DNA from: Anarhynchus alexandrinus
Lineage: Eukaryota; Chordata; Aves; Charadriiformes; Charadriidae
DNA: 64,000 nt
Direction of reading: 5' to 3'
Assembly (NCBI GenBank): GCA_008711295.1
Contig: VUYV01000041.1
Coordinates: 3,627,317 to 3,691,316 of the forward strand
The notes beneath the pieces were generated by a model that saw nothing but the letters and a program-made list of their open reading frames with translations, did not search any database and was not told the DNA's origin. The stretch's first letter is position 1. Each line of letters begins with the position of its first letter. Both the position numbers and the translations under genes were made by a program. Shown in pieces: positions 1 to 13,147 of this stretch.

Positions 1-3000
1 CCAGGTAGAATTTCATCCATTAGTGTAATTAAAAGTAAAAAGAAGTGAAGCAAAGCTAATGAGCCTTCTTTAATAATCTCAGTGGATATCTCTAAAACAG
101 AAACATAGGAATAATTTCATTTTAGAATAATTAAACTTTAATTCATTGAAGTTTCATAAGTGGCTAGGTTTTGGAAGCATAACAAGCTGGGTTTAACTAA
201 GTTCCAAATTCCAAAGCAGAGGTCACGACTTGTTATCAAACACATAAAGACTCAACATTTTTTCTCATGTTAGGAGTGCAAACAGATGTTTTGAAGAAGT
301 AATACATTCAAGTTGTTTTGTAAGCAGGAGAGTGGAAAGGGAATGCCTGCCTGGTTTTGTTTTGTGTCTTCTGAGGAAGGGAGGCAGGTCAGCAAAGGGA
401 AAAATGTTCAGGTTTTCCTGAAATGGGGGCCGACCGTGAGTAGGAAAACCAAAGTATATATGTTACTTTCCTAGTTTCCTTTTCTCCTATACTTTTCCCC
501 AGGCTTCTGCTTGGATACGTAAGTAGCCTGCTTTTTACTGAACTGAATCTCAAATTTCGCTTTGTTATTAAGTTGAAAGACTACAAGTATATTGAAACCT
601 GAAAAGCATACAGGGTTTGTGCTGATGTGTAGGTGCTGAACTCTCCTGATTTTATCTCAATCATGTTGGAAAATAACATATCAGAAACTGGGAAAGACAT
701 ACTTATTTAGTACACTTCAGCATGAAACCTCGCCAGCAGACAGATTCAACTGGGAAACTGAGTATCACTCAGAGTCAGGCATCGACTAGGAACTAGTACA
801 GCACCTGACCTGTAGTCCTGGAAAAGCATCATTCAGGCTGTTATCCCTTCCCCCAAAAGGTGGGTCCATTCAGTAACTGAGGATGGCTCAGCTCTAGGAG
901 CATGTCTACCGTGACAGTAACTGTAATAAGGATAAAGTGCTTGAAATCATGGAACTGCCTGCTTAAATGTGATTAGCTCTGGGAATGGTTGGATGGGTTT
1001 GCATGAAATAAAAATAGCAAGAAACTTTGTAAACAAGTCAGTTCCCTTTTTTATCTTATTACAAATTGTACATCTCTGGACTTCCAATTCTGCTTGGGAG
1101 GATGGGCTGAGAGGCCGGCTGTTTTTTAGGCTGTCCAGTGTTACTGGAATGGGATGCCTCGGGGTGGGGATCTGCTGGCGTACTACTTCCAAAAGGGTCT
1201 GCTGATATTCTCTCTCCTGCTCCTGGCTGCATGGTGCTGCTTCTTCCCTTATGTGGCTCTAGTGCTTAGCTGCCTCTGTGATGATTCAACTCACTGAAGC
1301 AACAGAAAAGAATCTGCTTTTCTATTTTATTTTTTAGATCAGTTTTCTGCCTCTTTAGTAAGATGAATTGGTTCATTGAAAGGCAGCACCAGGCAAAAAG
1401 GAAGACCAGATGACTAAGAATGGTATGAGAAAGCTGGGACTACCCTCCTCTGGTTACCATAAGGTGCTAGATATACTCAGGTTGCCCTGTCTTGGGAATT
1501 GCCCTCTAAGTATGATCTGCATGAGTATAAATACATTGTATGTTGATGTGGAGAAGGTGGTTCTCACTGATTCTCCTGAAGACTGCCATGTGTCTAACTG
1601 CACATGTGGCTCTTCCCTCAGTCCCTTGGTTCTGTGAGGGCTGCCCAGGTTAGCATGAATCCTTATAATACTGTGTTTGTGGGTGGAGAAGGGGATGTGG
1701 GTTGAAAAGGATTATTTTGACAGGTCTGAGTGCAGAGCACGTACACATAAGCAGGCAGCAAGGAATGGGAACCTCCGCTGGGGGATAGAGAGGTGAGGGC
1801 AGGAACCTTTCAGCCAGGGTGTTAGCTTTGATCAGAGCCCAAACTTTTGTAGACAGACAAAGGTGATGTAATATTCCCAGGAGCTGGAAATTACTTCACC
1901 TTAAAACTCCTCTGAGTTTGACTCACAGAGAAGATGACTTTATGTGAAATATATTTTGAAAACATTAGGGGGAGGATTTGGATTTTATCACTTCTTTTAT
2001 TTAAAAGCCATAAATACAAAGCTTATTTCTGGCACTCCACAATATCAGTTGCCTTCCATAATGTCAAAGAAGTGGGGTAGGAGATTTCCTCTGGATATCC
2101 GTTCGGTAGAAGTAGAGATTAAAAATCATGGTATCCATTCCTAAAAGGCCCATTTTAAGAGCTTGATAGGTATTGCTGTGTGATGGCTTCAAGGAACCGC
2201 CATCGTAAAAGGCAAGGAATCCTTGTATCAGCTGAACCTGGGGACGAAGGGCTGGCCCAACAGGCTAGGTGCTCAGTGTTCTCCCCTTGCTGAGAAACAG
2301 GTAGAAAAACTGCTGTAGAAGCAGAGCAGTCTGTGGCAGTGTGCCCTGGCAGGCAGGTTGTGTCTTGTAAGGATGCTGCTCCCTAACTCTACAGGATGAT
2401 GGCCATCAGTGGCTAACGCTGGACATTAAGTGGCAGAGAAACCTGGTATTTGTCTGAACTTTCACACAAGATGGCAGATAATAAGTTAAGTGATTTATTT
2501 GTATTTCTGCCCATTTGAAGTACTGTGTAAGTATGGCCAAGAGCTGAGAAGTTGCACTTTATCCATAATAAACGCTCCTCTAGCACAGATACTTCTTCAG
2601 CTTTTTCTGTAGAAGTGGGAACTGGGGCTGATGAGTGCAATCAGGGCTGAGGTGATAACCCTGAGCTGTGGAGTGTTTCAGAGGAAAGCAGTAAAGCTGG
2701 CTGTAGCACTGACAAATTAATTTCCACCCTCTGGAAAGAATCACTGACTTCCCCTCTGTGTCTTTGGGCCAGGAAGAAGTACCCAGAACAATGAGATTAG
2801 AAACAGATGGAACCACTGTTAATGTTAGGAGTTGGAAATCCTGCTTATTTCAGAGTTTTAGGAAGAGGAATCAAACATTTTTCAAGTTCATTTTACAAGC
2901 AAGGTTGCAGTGCTATGCACAGCTGATGCGCATAAGCTTTTCCCAAATACTATAGACATTAACAACAGCTCTCCAGTAACCGAAAGAGGATACAACTTTA

Positions 3001-6000
3001 GCAAGAATGTCAAGCATTTGTAGGAGCAGATAGTTTGAAAACACAACAGCTTTGCCTCGCCAGGTGGCTAAGTTTGCTTGATTGCGTTGACAGGAGAGTA
3101 AAGCAGTACAATGCACTGCATAGTTTGTTCCAGTTACCAGATGGGACTGGTTGGTACTGGCTGAACAGTAACTGGCTGTTATTGCAGCTTTCCTCTCACC
3201 AACTTTTATCTCCATTCATCCTATTTTTTCTTTCTTTACAAATTGCAAGAACAGCTCCCTTAAACGGCTCCTTTCTACCTCTAGCTGTGCTCTGAAATAC
3301 TCTGATCTTGCAATGACTACAAAGCTACTGTATTACAGCACAAGCACTAGTACCTGTCAATAAAATCAGAAGACTGGGGCAGCAAGAACCGACCAGCAGG
3401 GACAGGACATGCAGGTGAGGCTTAGAAAAGCTGTCCAGCAAGAAGTGAAACAAGGGCTGTAAGTCTGAGAACTCAAAGGGAAGGAGAAGCAGGGCCATCC
3501 AACATAGGAGGCACTGCTAATTGCAGTGGAATCACTAACAGTGGAAACAGCCTCTGCACTTGGTAGAGTCAGGAGGTGTCAGGGAACAGGCAAGCAGGCA
3601 AGGGAGATGCAGCCGTTTTCCTGTCTGCACCTCACTTACCTCTTTTGGCCTGACTATTGTATACACACAAGTCTGCACAGCTTCCATCCTTTATTTAAGG
3701 AGTCTAGAAGAGCAATAGAGGGGCTGTGCCATTCTCTGAAAGGTTCCATGTCATGTTCAGAATAGGAAATTCGATTGCTTTTGGGGGGCAAAGTCTTTCT
3801 TGCCATCAGGCACATCAACCAAGCCCATGTTCATCCTCTGTCTTTGCATAGTTCTTGAATGCTAGTAACAAAGCATGTAGGACACTGCTGCTGAGTCTGT
3901 TAGCTCAGAGAGACATCAGGTGGGGAGACGAACTGAAACAGCAATGGCTAGTGCACCAAAATAATCTCCGAAGAGTGGAGCAGCAAGTATCAGTTAAGCT
4001 GATAGTGGAAGTATCCACCCACCACAGATGAACTGGAGGCGAAAGAGAGGAACGGTAGAAAAAATGTGAGAAGTGCTCGTCCAAGGCAGTGGCTGCGAAA
4101 GTGGGTCCTGATGTCCAAATTTTTTTCTGGGCCATATCTTCCACAGTGTAATACTGACTGAGTGTCAGTAGGGATATTCCTAGGTATTAATATTATGACT
4201 TCTTTTCAGCTTCTGGCAATGTCAGTATCTTCTGTGTATTGATAGGGTTTGCATGTATTGTCTAGCAGAGTGCTTAACAGGCAAGATCTTCCTTCAACTA
4301 AACTAGATTTTAACTAATAAAAGGTGATGATCCCTTTATGGTGTGCCAGTGATCCTCAGCACATTGCTGACTGATGCCACTGAACTGGGCCTTGTGCAGT
4401 AATGATTGGATTGGTCTTGATTCCTGTTTCTAGCCTTTTTTTATTATTTTACTGGTTTCCAAATTAATTGCAGAAAGTGCCTGCAGATTTGTTCTTGCAC
4501 AATCTGGGCACTCTGAATACAGTGAGCTGAGGCTCACTGATAGTGGTGAGAGAGGAATCAAACCCATTGTTTGGCAGAAAGATAAAGCAGAGGAATATAA
4601 GTGTGAGGGGAGAGGGATAATGAGGGGGAAGGGGATAAAGCAACAGTTTAAGCAGTGTGTGCTGACTTCAAATTGTTGGAAACATTCTGCTCAGGTAGCA
4701 TATGCATTTGATGAGGTCTGTGCTTGCAAATGCTGTAACTACCTGTGCATATCAACTCAGTGTAATCTTTTGTGGGGTTAATAGCAGTAAATGATCAACT
4801 TAGATTTTCCAGATTGTCTGGAAGTTAAATTTCTTTAAATCCCTTTGGGTGGAGGTAAAGCAAGTGCATAGCTTGGGCTGTGTGCTGTGAGCTGTAACAG
4901 GATCTTGCTGGAATACACTAGCATGGGTGGCCTTCAGGAAGGAAGGCAGATGTTTATTGATATGAGGGGAGTGCAAGGGGGAGTGGAGGGGAGTTTAAAA
5001 ATTAACAGAAAAAACTCAGCTTTATAATTCCAAATAAGACCTTTCAGCTGTGACTATCAGTAAGAAAATGAAGAGCAGACCTGCCACAAACCATGTGAAA
5101 AGCGTGTGAAAAGTAGTGACACTGGAGCATCCTGAAGTCTGAGCAAAACAAGTTTGCATGCCCTAAATTGCAATACACTTATACTACTAATATGCATAAG
5201 GTGGGCGTAACACAACGGTTGTGCAACCCACCAACAACAGTGGGTGCTTGGAGGCACCTCTCAGGTGGGCACGGCGGTGGCCCTGGGAACAGTGTATCTG
5301 GCAGTCACAGATGAGGTGGCAGTTGGATACAGATCATCAGATGTTCCTTATTAAGTGTTGACAGAAGCCAAAGGAGTGGAGACAGGAGGCTGCCAAGGAC
5401 AGATTAGCATTAGGGAAGTATTGCTAAATGGAGAGTAACATTAATATGTAAGAAACTGGAGGAGTACAGACCCTGGAGCAAAGCAGGTAAGCAGAGCAGG
5501 ACGGGTTGTGTAGAGCCCAGCAAGATCACTTGCTGACAGGGATTCCTTCAGTCCCCTACTTCTTCACACCCCTTTGTTGTTGCAGCTGGTATCTCCATTT
5601 CACCCAGTACTGCCAGGTTTCTCCTGCTCCATGACTCTGTCCAGTTTGAGTGTTATCTGCTTATGGACTCTATTTGACATGTGGGTGTTGCAGAGGGAAA
5701 AGCCCATGAGCTAAGCATATCCAAGCCAGGGATCGTGTGTGCTCCTTGTTTTCCATGCACCCCCATCCCGTATGCCAGTCTCCCATGCCACTGACTGCCC
5801 TTTTCCCCCAGCTGCTGTCAATGCCCTGTATTCCCTCTCCCACAGCCAATGGCTCTGTGAACTCCTCCAGCCCCCTTGGCTTCTCCAGTGGTGATGCTGT
5901 GCATCTCTCCTACTGTCTTCTCGCTAAGCATTCTCTCCTTTGTTTTCTCCCAACCTGCAGTACAAGTTGTCTTTTCAAGGATGGGCAAGACTTGCAAAGT

Positions 6001-6461
6001 TGAGCTACCAAAGCAGGGTGAGGTGGAGACAGTATTAAGGATATGGGGTGTTAATGGCTCCCTTGAAGAACCCTGGAAGTATATGGTAATGGAGAAGTGG
6101 TTGAAAAAAACAAGCTCAGGTCAGCATATGTCACCTCTGTTTTCTTGCTTCCTTTTCAAATTTTGAGCCAGTAAGAAAGAAATGTTCCTTTAAAATGTGA
6201 GGATTGATCAGAAATGATGTCCCAAAGTTGCAGCTTTATATACAGACAGGCAGAGAATTGCTATTGAGCAGAGGACTAGGTCATGCTTTCCTTGTCTAAG
6301 ATGTTTTGGATTTTTTTTATGTAGCTGGCAGATTCTCTTTACTTGCACTCAGCTCTTGAAGTAAAGCTGGCTTCTTTCCACCTTGCACAGAACTATTACT
6401 AACAGAAGCTTGGAAGCAGAGGAAATTTGATACATCATGAAAAGTTGTGCAAGTCCCTTTT
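1..6461. other. non-coding DNA, no supported gene
   Basis: This is AT-leaning unique sequence. All open frames are short (under about 100 codons), occur on both strands and show no family resemblance. Good splice-site look-alikes exist, such as a strong acceptor ending at 502 followed by a donor-like GTAAGT at 519, but they enclose no meaningful reading frame. A G-rich patch lies around 4590-4640. I see no mobile element that I can name. Confidence 0.6.
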
Positions 6462-6594
6462 TTTCTGTGTAGGGAAACTGAGGCACAGACAGGCTCAGTG
6501 CTAAAGGTTACACAGTGAATCATGTAGCAGAACTAAAATTAAACTTGAATTTCTGATTTCAGGTTTTCTACTTGCCTTTTAACTCATCCTGCTG
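6462..6594 (-). mobile_element. MIR-type (CORE-SINE) fragment
   Basis: The segment GGGAAACTGAGGCACAGAC at 6472-6490, followed by a decayed version of the 'ggtcacacagctagtaagtggcagagc' region, is the classic antisense signature of mammalian-wide interspersed repeats. MIRs are ancient tRNA-derived SINEs known at low copy number in sauropsids. The similarity continues weakly to about 6594, where 'tgccttttaactcatcctg' resembles the antisense of the tRNA-related 5' part. The SINE sense strand is therefore minus. The copy is old, with many substitutions and small indels. Such copies are transcriptionally dead but are sometimes co-opted as regulatory DNA; nothing here shows that. RepeatMasker would settle the family and boundaries. 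Confidence 0.75.
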
Positions 6595-9500
6595 TTTTGC
6601 AATGCTGAAAACACCAGTGTGATATTTTTGACTGCTTAGTGCTGAGGTGTATGTATTTTCTGTGATTATTTCAACCTGATAAATTTACCAAAGTTGAGTT
6701 GCTTGGATTACTCCTATCTTCTGCACAGGTTGATGTAAGATTAATGTAGTTACTAATCTTATAGGGAGTTTGTGTTCTTATGCACAGAATTTTACAGGAT
6801 GCTTTTTAGTCATTTGCAGGCTACAGCCTTTTTTTTCAAGGTATAGTAAACCTCTTAAATAAAAAGGTCTTCCGCAGCTAAGAGCATCAGAAGGAATCAG
6901 TGATCTTAGCAGAAAAGAGACATTATCCAATAAATCATAATTATTTTGGATTTCTCCTCCTAGGAGGAATAAGACTTGCAGAATCTTATTTAAAAGAATT
7001 TGTCATGTAAATCAAACCTACTGGATATGCATACACAGGCTGGATCCCTAGATAGAAAATGTATTTCGGTCAGCTGAAATGTTGATGAAAATAATCATCG
7101 TGATGAAGTTTCTTTTGCATTGTGTGTCCTTAGTTTCAAATAGTTTTAATCAATATTTTTATTTCTGGAATTGAACTTCTGTTCTACTGTTCTGTTCTGT
7201 TCCGTGCTACTGTTTGCAATCAAGTCCTGCAATTGTGATAACAATCTTGGTAGTATCTATCAATCTCAGATTACATTATCCAAGAGTTATTAAGTTTGTA
7301 TGTAAGTGTCCTGTACTTGATTTCAGTAAAGCTTCAGGACATTACTTAGGCACATGTGTAAGCACTTTAAAATACTGTTTAGACATCACAGTCAATATGG
7401 TGTTATATACACTTTTTTGGAATATGTGTTGGTTTCTTTATCAGGCATTCTGTGCGATGCATACACCCTGTGTGTCTAGTAAGAACATCTAAGATAAGAA
7501 ATTTGTCTTCCTTAACACAATGAGAGTAGCATCTGGTAGGTATTAAAGAGGCTGTCTTCTAATTCACAGAAATTAAAGTAAGAACGAACAATTGTTTATT
7601 TCTGACAAAAGAAGTTTGTCCTATAATGCATTTTCTAGTGCTTTGGGACGGAATTCAAGTGGTTGGCAATACTATGTGTTTAGCAGAAGCTTCTTGTGGA
7701 TTAATTTCTTCTCAAAATTCACAGTTTCTCATTATGTTAAGTAACTGCATAATTGTCATGTACAGTACATGGGATCTCAGGGCCATCTCATGGGGACTAA
7801 ATCCAAGTTCTCCAAGTATACAACAGTAGCGTGATGTCTGAGCTCTGGGACCACTGTAGTGTCCTTGAGAAAGCATGTTTTAAGTGGAGTGAAGCCAGCT
7901 TGGGTGTCAATTCATGTTGCAATTTAGATTATACAAAAGGGTGATTTTACAGAGTGGGGAAGCCAGATGTTGAAATCTCATTGACTTTCAGAAAAAAGTT
8001 GTGAACATAACTTCCCTTTGTGCTATTTTTCAAACCTAAGCGTGGAGTTCATGTAGTTTTGCTTTCTTTCCCCCTTGCTCATATGATCTCTCTCTGGTGT
8101 TAATCAGAACTATTGTTCTCACATGGGCTGGTCCTGCAGGGTGGCGAGTTGTTAATCGAATGGTGCATGTCATCTGCTTTAAACCGTGTACAATATTCCA
8201 GGGGTAACCAGGGATGAGTGCTCTGAAGTTGGTTTCCTGTTATCGTCTCTCCTTTATGAAATGGGCAGCCTCCTAAGCCTGTCCAAATAAACAGAATTGA
8301 AAAAGAAAAATACTTGTTTTGATGGCTGGGTGTTGGAGATGTATGTACCAGTGCTTGTTTTTCTTTCCCTAGGCATGATGAAATGGTGCATTGTAGCCAC
8401 CTTATTTTGCTTGGCCATGCTTCTTAGTTTCTCTATGTGGATGCAAAATAATATAAAAGAACTTGAGCCAGATCGTGTTTGGGAACTTTTCATTTAATAC
8501 ATGTCTTATTGCAAAGATTTATGCCACACAGTAGAAAATATGAACTACAACTATTTCAGCTGTTTTGATATAAGGTTCTATAGGAAATACTCCCACACTG
8601 AGTTTTCCTTGAGGTCTTGTATACCTTTTTGGCTTCCTTTTCTTTCAAGCATTGTTTTTACTCCAATTGCTTTAGTTAAACCAATTTTCAATTCAACATA
8701 GAGACAGTTTGATCAGCACACTTGAGGGACAGGCAAACAGCCTCTGGAAGGACAGGGACTTCCTAAGTCGGCTTCACTGCTGGATCTGATGTGTTGTAAG
8801 ACAGAGATCAATGTCGCAGTACCTGTATTTGTGTGGCAGCATCAGGCTTTCTTATCCTTGTGGTATTTCAAGTGTCATTCTGTGTATTTCTTAAGTGCCA
8901 CTGTCAACTTAATCAAGTGCTCCTGGCTTCCTATTCATGTCCATGAAGTGCTTCTTCTTTCGTGCCATCAGAACTGTTTGGGCACTTGCACACTTAACAG
9001 GACTGGGAATGGATCCATCTAAAGATAACCATTTATTTTGCTGGGTTGTTTTACAGATGGATCAGCTCTCTGATTAAGTTCATTGCTTGGTTGCTCAAAC
9101 AGATAGGCTGGCAGAGCAGAGAGACTGCTGAGATGGAGAAGTTGTTCAAACCAGCTGAAATAGTGCTATTGCCAGACACGAAACCCATCTTTTGTTGCTC
9201 TGCCATGAACCATTTGTTTTATACCATGTGCATCTGATGGACCAAAGACATATCTTCCTGTCCTTTTGCCTAGATCATTCAGTCTTGCATAATGTTGACT
9301 GAGGAATAAAATCCTCTTTTATGTTTTTAAGAACCCCATTATTTCATCTGCTCCCCCAAAGAATCTTGAGGACTTTTTCACAGTCCCCTTAAATGAAAGG
9401 TGAAGCCATGTCCAAGAGATTCAAGCCAGCTTCCCTCACTCACTGTTAGCAGTGGAATCCGGCCACAAGTGATGAAGCAGCATTATTGGCAGGGGAGCTT

Positions 9501-12103
9501 CTGGGTGATATTGATGAATCTGCTTGGATGCAGTTTCTGAATTTTGTGGCACGTGACAACATGCTGAATGGCCATATCATCCGTTATACCTTGTTTTCTC
9601 TTGTCCTGCTATTTTTTTTTTCACAGTAGGCAGAACTGAAGGCACTTCAATAATAACTTTTTGACACTGGAGGATAGTTAAAGCTGCAGGCTTGCTTTCC
9701 TTCCGACACATCATCATTATTGGAATTGAAGAAGGTGGTAGATAGAGGGTATCTTGCAACATCAGAAATATGTTTCAGAGCTGTGGTAAGGAGTTTAAAG
9801 ATGTGATTACAGTCAGAAACTACAGAAATTAACTTATGCTAAGGGGAAAGAATAAAAGATGCATTTTAGTAGCTTACAATAAATGGAATAGAAAAGATGG
9901 AAGACTGTCTCAAATTTGATTCCCTTTGTTGCTCATCAAATAAGGTACAAGTATTTGAATTAATTTTAATAACATTTTCTTGGTTTTATCTTAAGTGAGC
10001 ACTTCTGAAACTAATATATCCAGCTGCACAAATTTCATATGAAGATCTTTTGCCTTGTCATCCTGATTTCTCTGGAAATTTAGACTTCAGATATGATAAG
10101 TAAAACAATCATCCTTGAAGTATGGTTGCTTCCAGGGGTAAGAGACTATGCTAATACCAGAAAAACATTATTTTTCATATATTGTACTTGAGGTACAAAA
10201 TTCTTTGATTTTTTTACTTGAATAGTTTTAGACACCTTTATGTTTGATTTACTAAGAAAAAATACCTACACAGGTAACACTGCCCTCTGCCTATTTGTAG
10301 GCAATTAAATGAGGCATTCATATGTAATTTTAAACAGCTGATCTTAAGTGACTTCACAAGGGCATGTACTTGACACTAGGTAACTTTGCAGTTGCATCTA
10401 CTACATCTGTTTATGCTGTTATTGCACGAATGTGAGTCTCATATTCTTGGAAGAGTTTGGCATTTGCACTATGAGGGTCCTGTGCTCTTAAGTTCTCAGT
10501 ACAACACATTGGCTTCTCAGAAATAAGCTTATGAGCTGAAAAGGGAGAAAAGTGGTTCATGCACAAGCTGGCAGATGTAATTTTGCTCCTATTAACCCTG
10601 AAACGACACCTAATCTTTATAATTGATTTTTTAAAGGAATAAGTGGACTTCAGTTTCTTGTTCCCTTTTAAGTTACCTGAACTATTGCAAGCCTGTGTCA
10701 ATGTGCAGTTTTAAGAAAAATGGTGGCTGCCTAAGATTATCCACACCATTGAGGATGAACTTGAAACAGTTCTGGGGTTCTTTATATCATGGCAATAAAT
10801 TGCTTCATGTTCTGTTTGTGGTTTCGTGTACTCCAAACTATACAGGTTTTGTTCTTCAGAATTTCTGCCCACTATTTGTGCAATTAATTCTCCCCGAGTG
10901 TAGTACTTCAAACTTATAATTTCTGAATTGCATCCTACCTGTCCTGCGTTTTTTCAAGGCCATTTTGAACTCTGTTGTTTCTACTGTGGTGCTTGCAATG
11001 CTTTGCAGCTTGTTATCTTTCGAGAGGTGTCTTTGCTACCTTATCAGCCAAAACAGTAACGAAGACAGAGTAAGACCAATACACCTGTCTAACATGAAAG
11101 GTGAGAGTGTGAAATTACTTATAGTAATCTCATAGTGAAAATTACTCTTTGGATACAGTTTTCCAACTTGTTTTGCAGTCAGCGTACAAAATCCGTAACT
11201 TGACAATATTCCCATGTTTGATTATGAGACTGTTCTGTGAGACAGTATTAAAAGCCTTATTAAAGCCATAGCCATCTCTATGGTATCTCCTACAGCCACA
11301 GGGTATTTTTCCTTCTAACCAACCTAAGAAAGGGTTATTTGCTATGTGCTTGTTATTCAGTTCAGCAGGCTATTTATTGAAAATAGAAGTTTTGACATGA
11401 GTAGGTTTTGCTAGAATGAACAAAATATAAGGAATCCTTCAAAGGTACATTTTTATTCGCTTAAAATGAAAAGGAACCAGTCAAATAGTTGGGTAAATAA
11501 AATTCTTCTGCCCTCAAAGCTAGTGGTGCTTTAAAATACAGATCTCTCTTGTGATTAAATACTTTGAGGTTTCTGAGAAGAGAATACTGGCTGTTTCCTA
11601 CCAAACTGAAAGGAAGTTACAGCTTTAATGAGTGTGTCTGGATTACGGGATGTAACAAGAAAAGTCTAAGTAATTATAAATTCCCTGATTCAGGGGCATC
11701 TTGGAAGATGTCTGAATAAAGATGTAGTTTACAGCAGATGCCAGAATTATATTTCTCCTGTTGTTTTGAGGTTTTTTTGAATTTCAGTTTGTAGAAGAAG
11801 TAGATTGTGTGTCTGACTGTCAGGTAGCTATGTGAGGAGTTCTGTGTATGTACAACTTCAAAACCAAATGTATATTCCTATTAATTGAACTCAATATATT
11901 CTGCAATACAGATTAAACCATGAAATGTCAGTAGCAACACATTTTCCTCAGCAATATGAGATGTATCTGCTGCTTCTCTCCTAGGGTGAGTAGGTTGATC
12001 TAGTGGCACCAATAAACAACATGGTGAGAAATTGTCCATTGTAAACAAGCAAAGTCCATGAGCAGTTCCTACCTCAGCACAAATACACTGACTTTGCCAC
12101 CTT
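6595..12103. other. non-coding DNA, no supported gene
   Basis: AT-rich unique sequence with only short ORFs. A small (TGTTC)n-like patch lies at about 7182-7204. A 40-codon ORF with one hydrophobic stretch (8375-8497) follows an acceptor-like sequence and is listed separately. No repeat family other than those listed could be recognised. Confidence 0.55.
8375..8497 (+). other. short ORF with hydrophobic segment, doubtful
   Basis: A polypyrimidine stretch ending in CCCTAG (8372) is a good splice-acceptor look-alike. Two nucleotides later an ATG-ATG opens a 40-codon frame that ends in TAA at 8495-8497. The predicted peptide starts with a short polar end (MMKW), then a run of about 20 mostly hydrophobic residues (CIVATLFCLAMLLSFSMWM), then a charged segment with KELEPDR. 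This is the layout of a type II signal-anchor N-terminus, as found in many Golgi enzymes, but I do not recognise the protein. No convincing donor site ends the frame before the stop. A 40-codon open frame is easily produced by chance in this DNA, so I treat it as a curiosity, not a gene. Confidence 0.12.
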
Positions 12104-13147
12104 AGAATCATAGAATTGTTTTGGTTGGAAGAGTCCTTTAAGATCATCAAGTCCAACCCTTAACCTAGCATTGCCAAGTTACCACTAAACCAAGTCCCTC
12201 AGCACTACATCTACACATCTTTTAAATGCCTCTGGGGATGGTGACTCAACCACTTCCCTGGGCAGCCTATTCCAATGCTTGATAACCCTTTCAGTGAAGA
12301 AATTTTTCCTAATACCCAGTCTAAACCTGCCCTGGTGCAACTTGAGGCCATTTCCTCTTGTTCTATCACGTGTTAACTTGGGAGAAGAGACCAACACCCA
12401 CCTTGCTACAACCTCCTTTCAGGTAGTTGTAGAGAGCAATAAGGTCTCCCCTCAGCCTCCTTTTCTCCAGGCTAAACAACCCCAGTTCCCTCAGCCACTC
12501 ATCATAAGACTTGTGCTCTAGACCCCTCTCCAGCTTTGTTGCCCTTCTCTGAACCTCCAAACATTAATGTCCCTCCTGTACTGAGGGACCCAAAACTGAA
12601 TACAGTTCTCGAGGTGCAGCCTCTCCAGTGCTGAGTACAGGGGGACAATCACTTGCCTAGTCCTGCTGGCCACACTGTTTCTGATACGAGCCAGGATGCT
12701 ATTGGTCTTTTTGGCCACCTGGATACACTGCTGGCTGTTATTCAGCTGGCTGTCAACCCACACCCCCAGGACCTTTTCCGCCAGGCAGCTTTCCAGCTGG
12801 CCTTCCCCAGGCCTGTAGCGCTGCATGGGGTTGTTGTGACCCAAGTGCAGGACCCAGCACTTGGCCGTGTTGAACCTTATGCCATTGGCCTCAGCCCATC
12901 GATCCAGCCTGTCCAGATCCCTCTGTAGAGCCATCCTACCCTCAAGCAGGTCGACACTCCTGCCCAACTTAGTATCCTCTGCAAACTTACTGAGGGTGCA
13001 CTTGATCCCCTCCTCCAGATTGTTGATAAAGATACTAAACAGAACAGGCCCCAGTACCGAGCCCTGAGGAACACCACTTGTGACTGGCCACCAACTGGAT
13101 TTAACTCCATTCACCACAACCTTATTTCCTTTTATTTCATTTAACAT
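12104..13147 (-). mobile_element. CR1 LINE, 5'-truncated, minus strand
   Basis: This is a CR1-type non-LTR retrotransposon read on the minus strand. The left edge (12104 onward, AGAATCATAGAATTG) is the antisense of the CR1 3' terminus with its ATTCTATG-type octamer, next to the antisense of the typical 'gttggacttgatgatcttaaaggactcttccaacc' end. The copy extends back through the C-terminal part of the reverse transcriptase to about 13147, where similarity stops. The upstream palm, the endonuclease and ORF1 are missing, as expected from target-primed reverse transcription that halted early. Frameshifts and a mutated catalytic motif show that it is dead. No clear target-site duplication was seen, which is normal for CR1. 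Its sequence is visibly more diverged than the copy near 62.5 kb. Confidence 0.95.
12185..13147 (-). pseudogene. CR1 reverse transcriptase remnant (C-terminal part)
   Basis: The frame entering at 13147 on the minus strand carries the reverse-transcriptase motif region [14 protein letters not shown], followed by the catalytic-box region, here FAEDTKL, and then the thumb-like C-terminal region typical of CR1 ORF2. The usual CR1 box is FADD, so the first catalytic aspartate has become glutamate (codon 12977-12979). The frame then shifts near 12565 into one containing [18 protein letters not shown], and again near 12375 into one containing [20 protein letters not shown], ending at the normal C-terminus near 12185. 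At least two frameshifts plus the active-site change make it a pseudogene. The enzyme family copies CR1 RNA into DNA at a nicked target site. Only roughly the last third of ORF2 is present. Confidence 0.92.

Noticed and set aside
12653..13067. Plus-strand ORFs across the minus-strand CR1
   Set aside because: They are antisense shadows of the CR1 reverse transcriptase.
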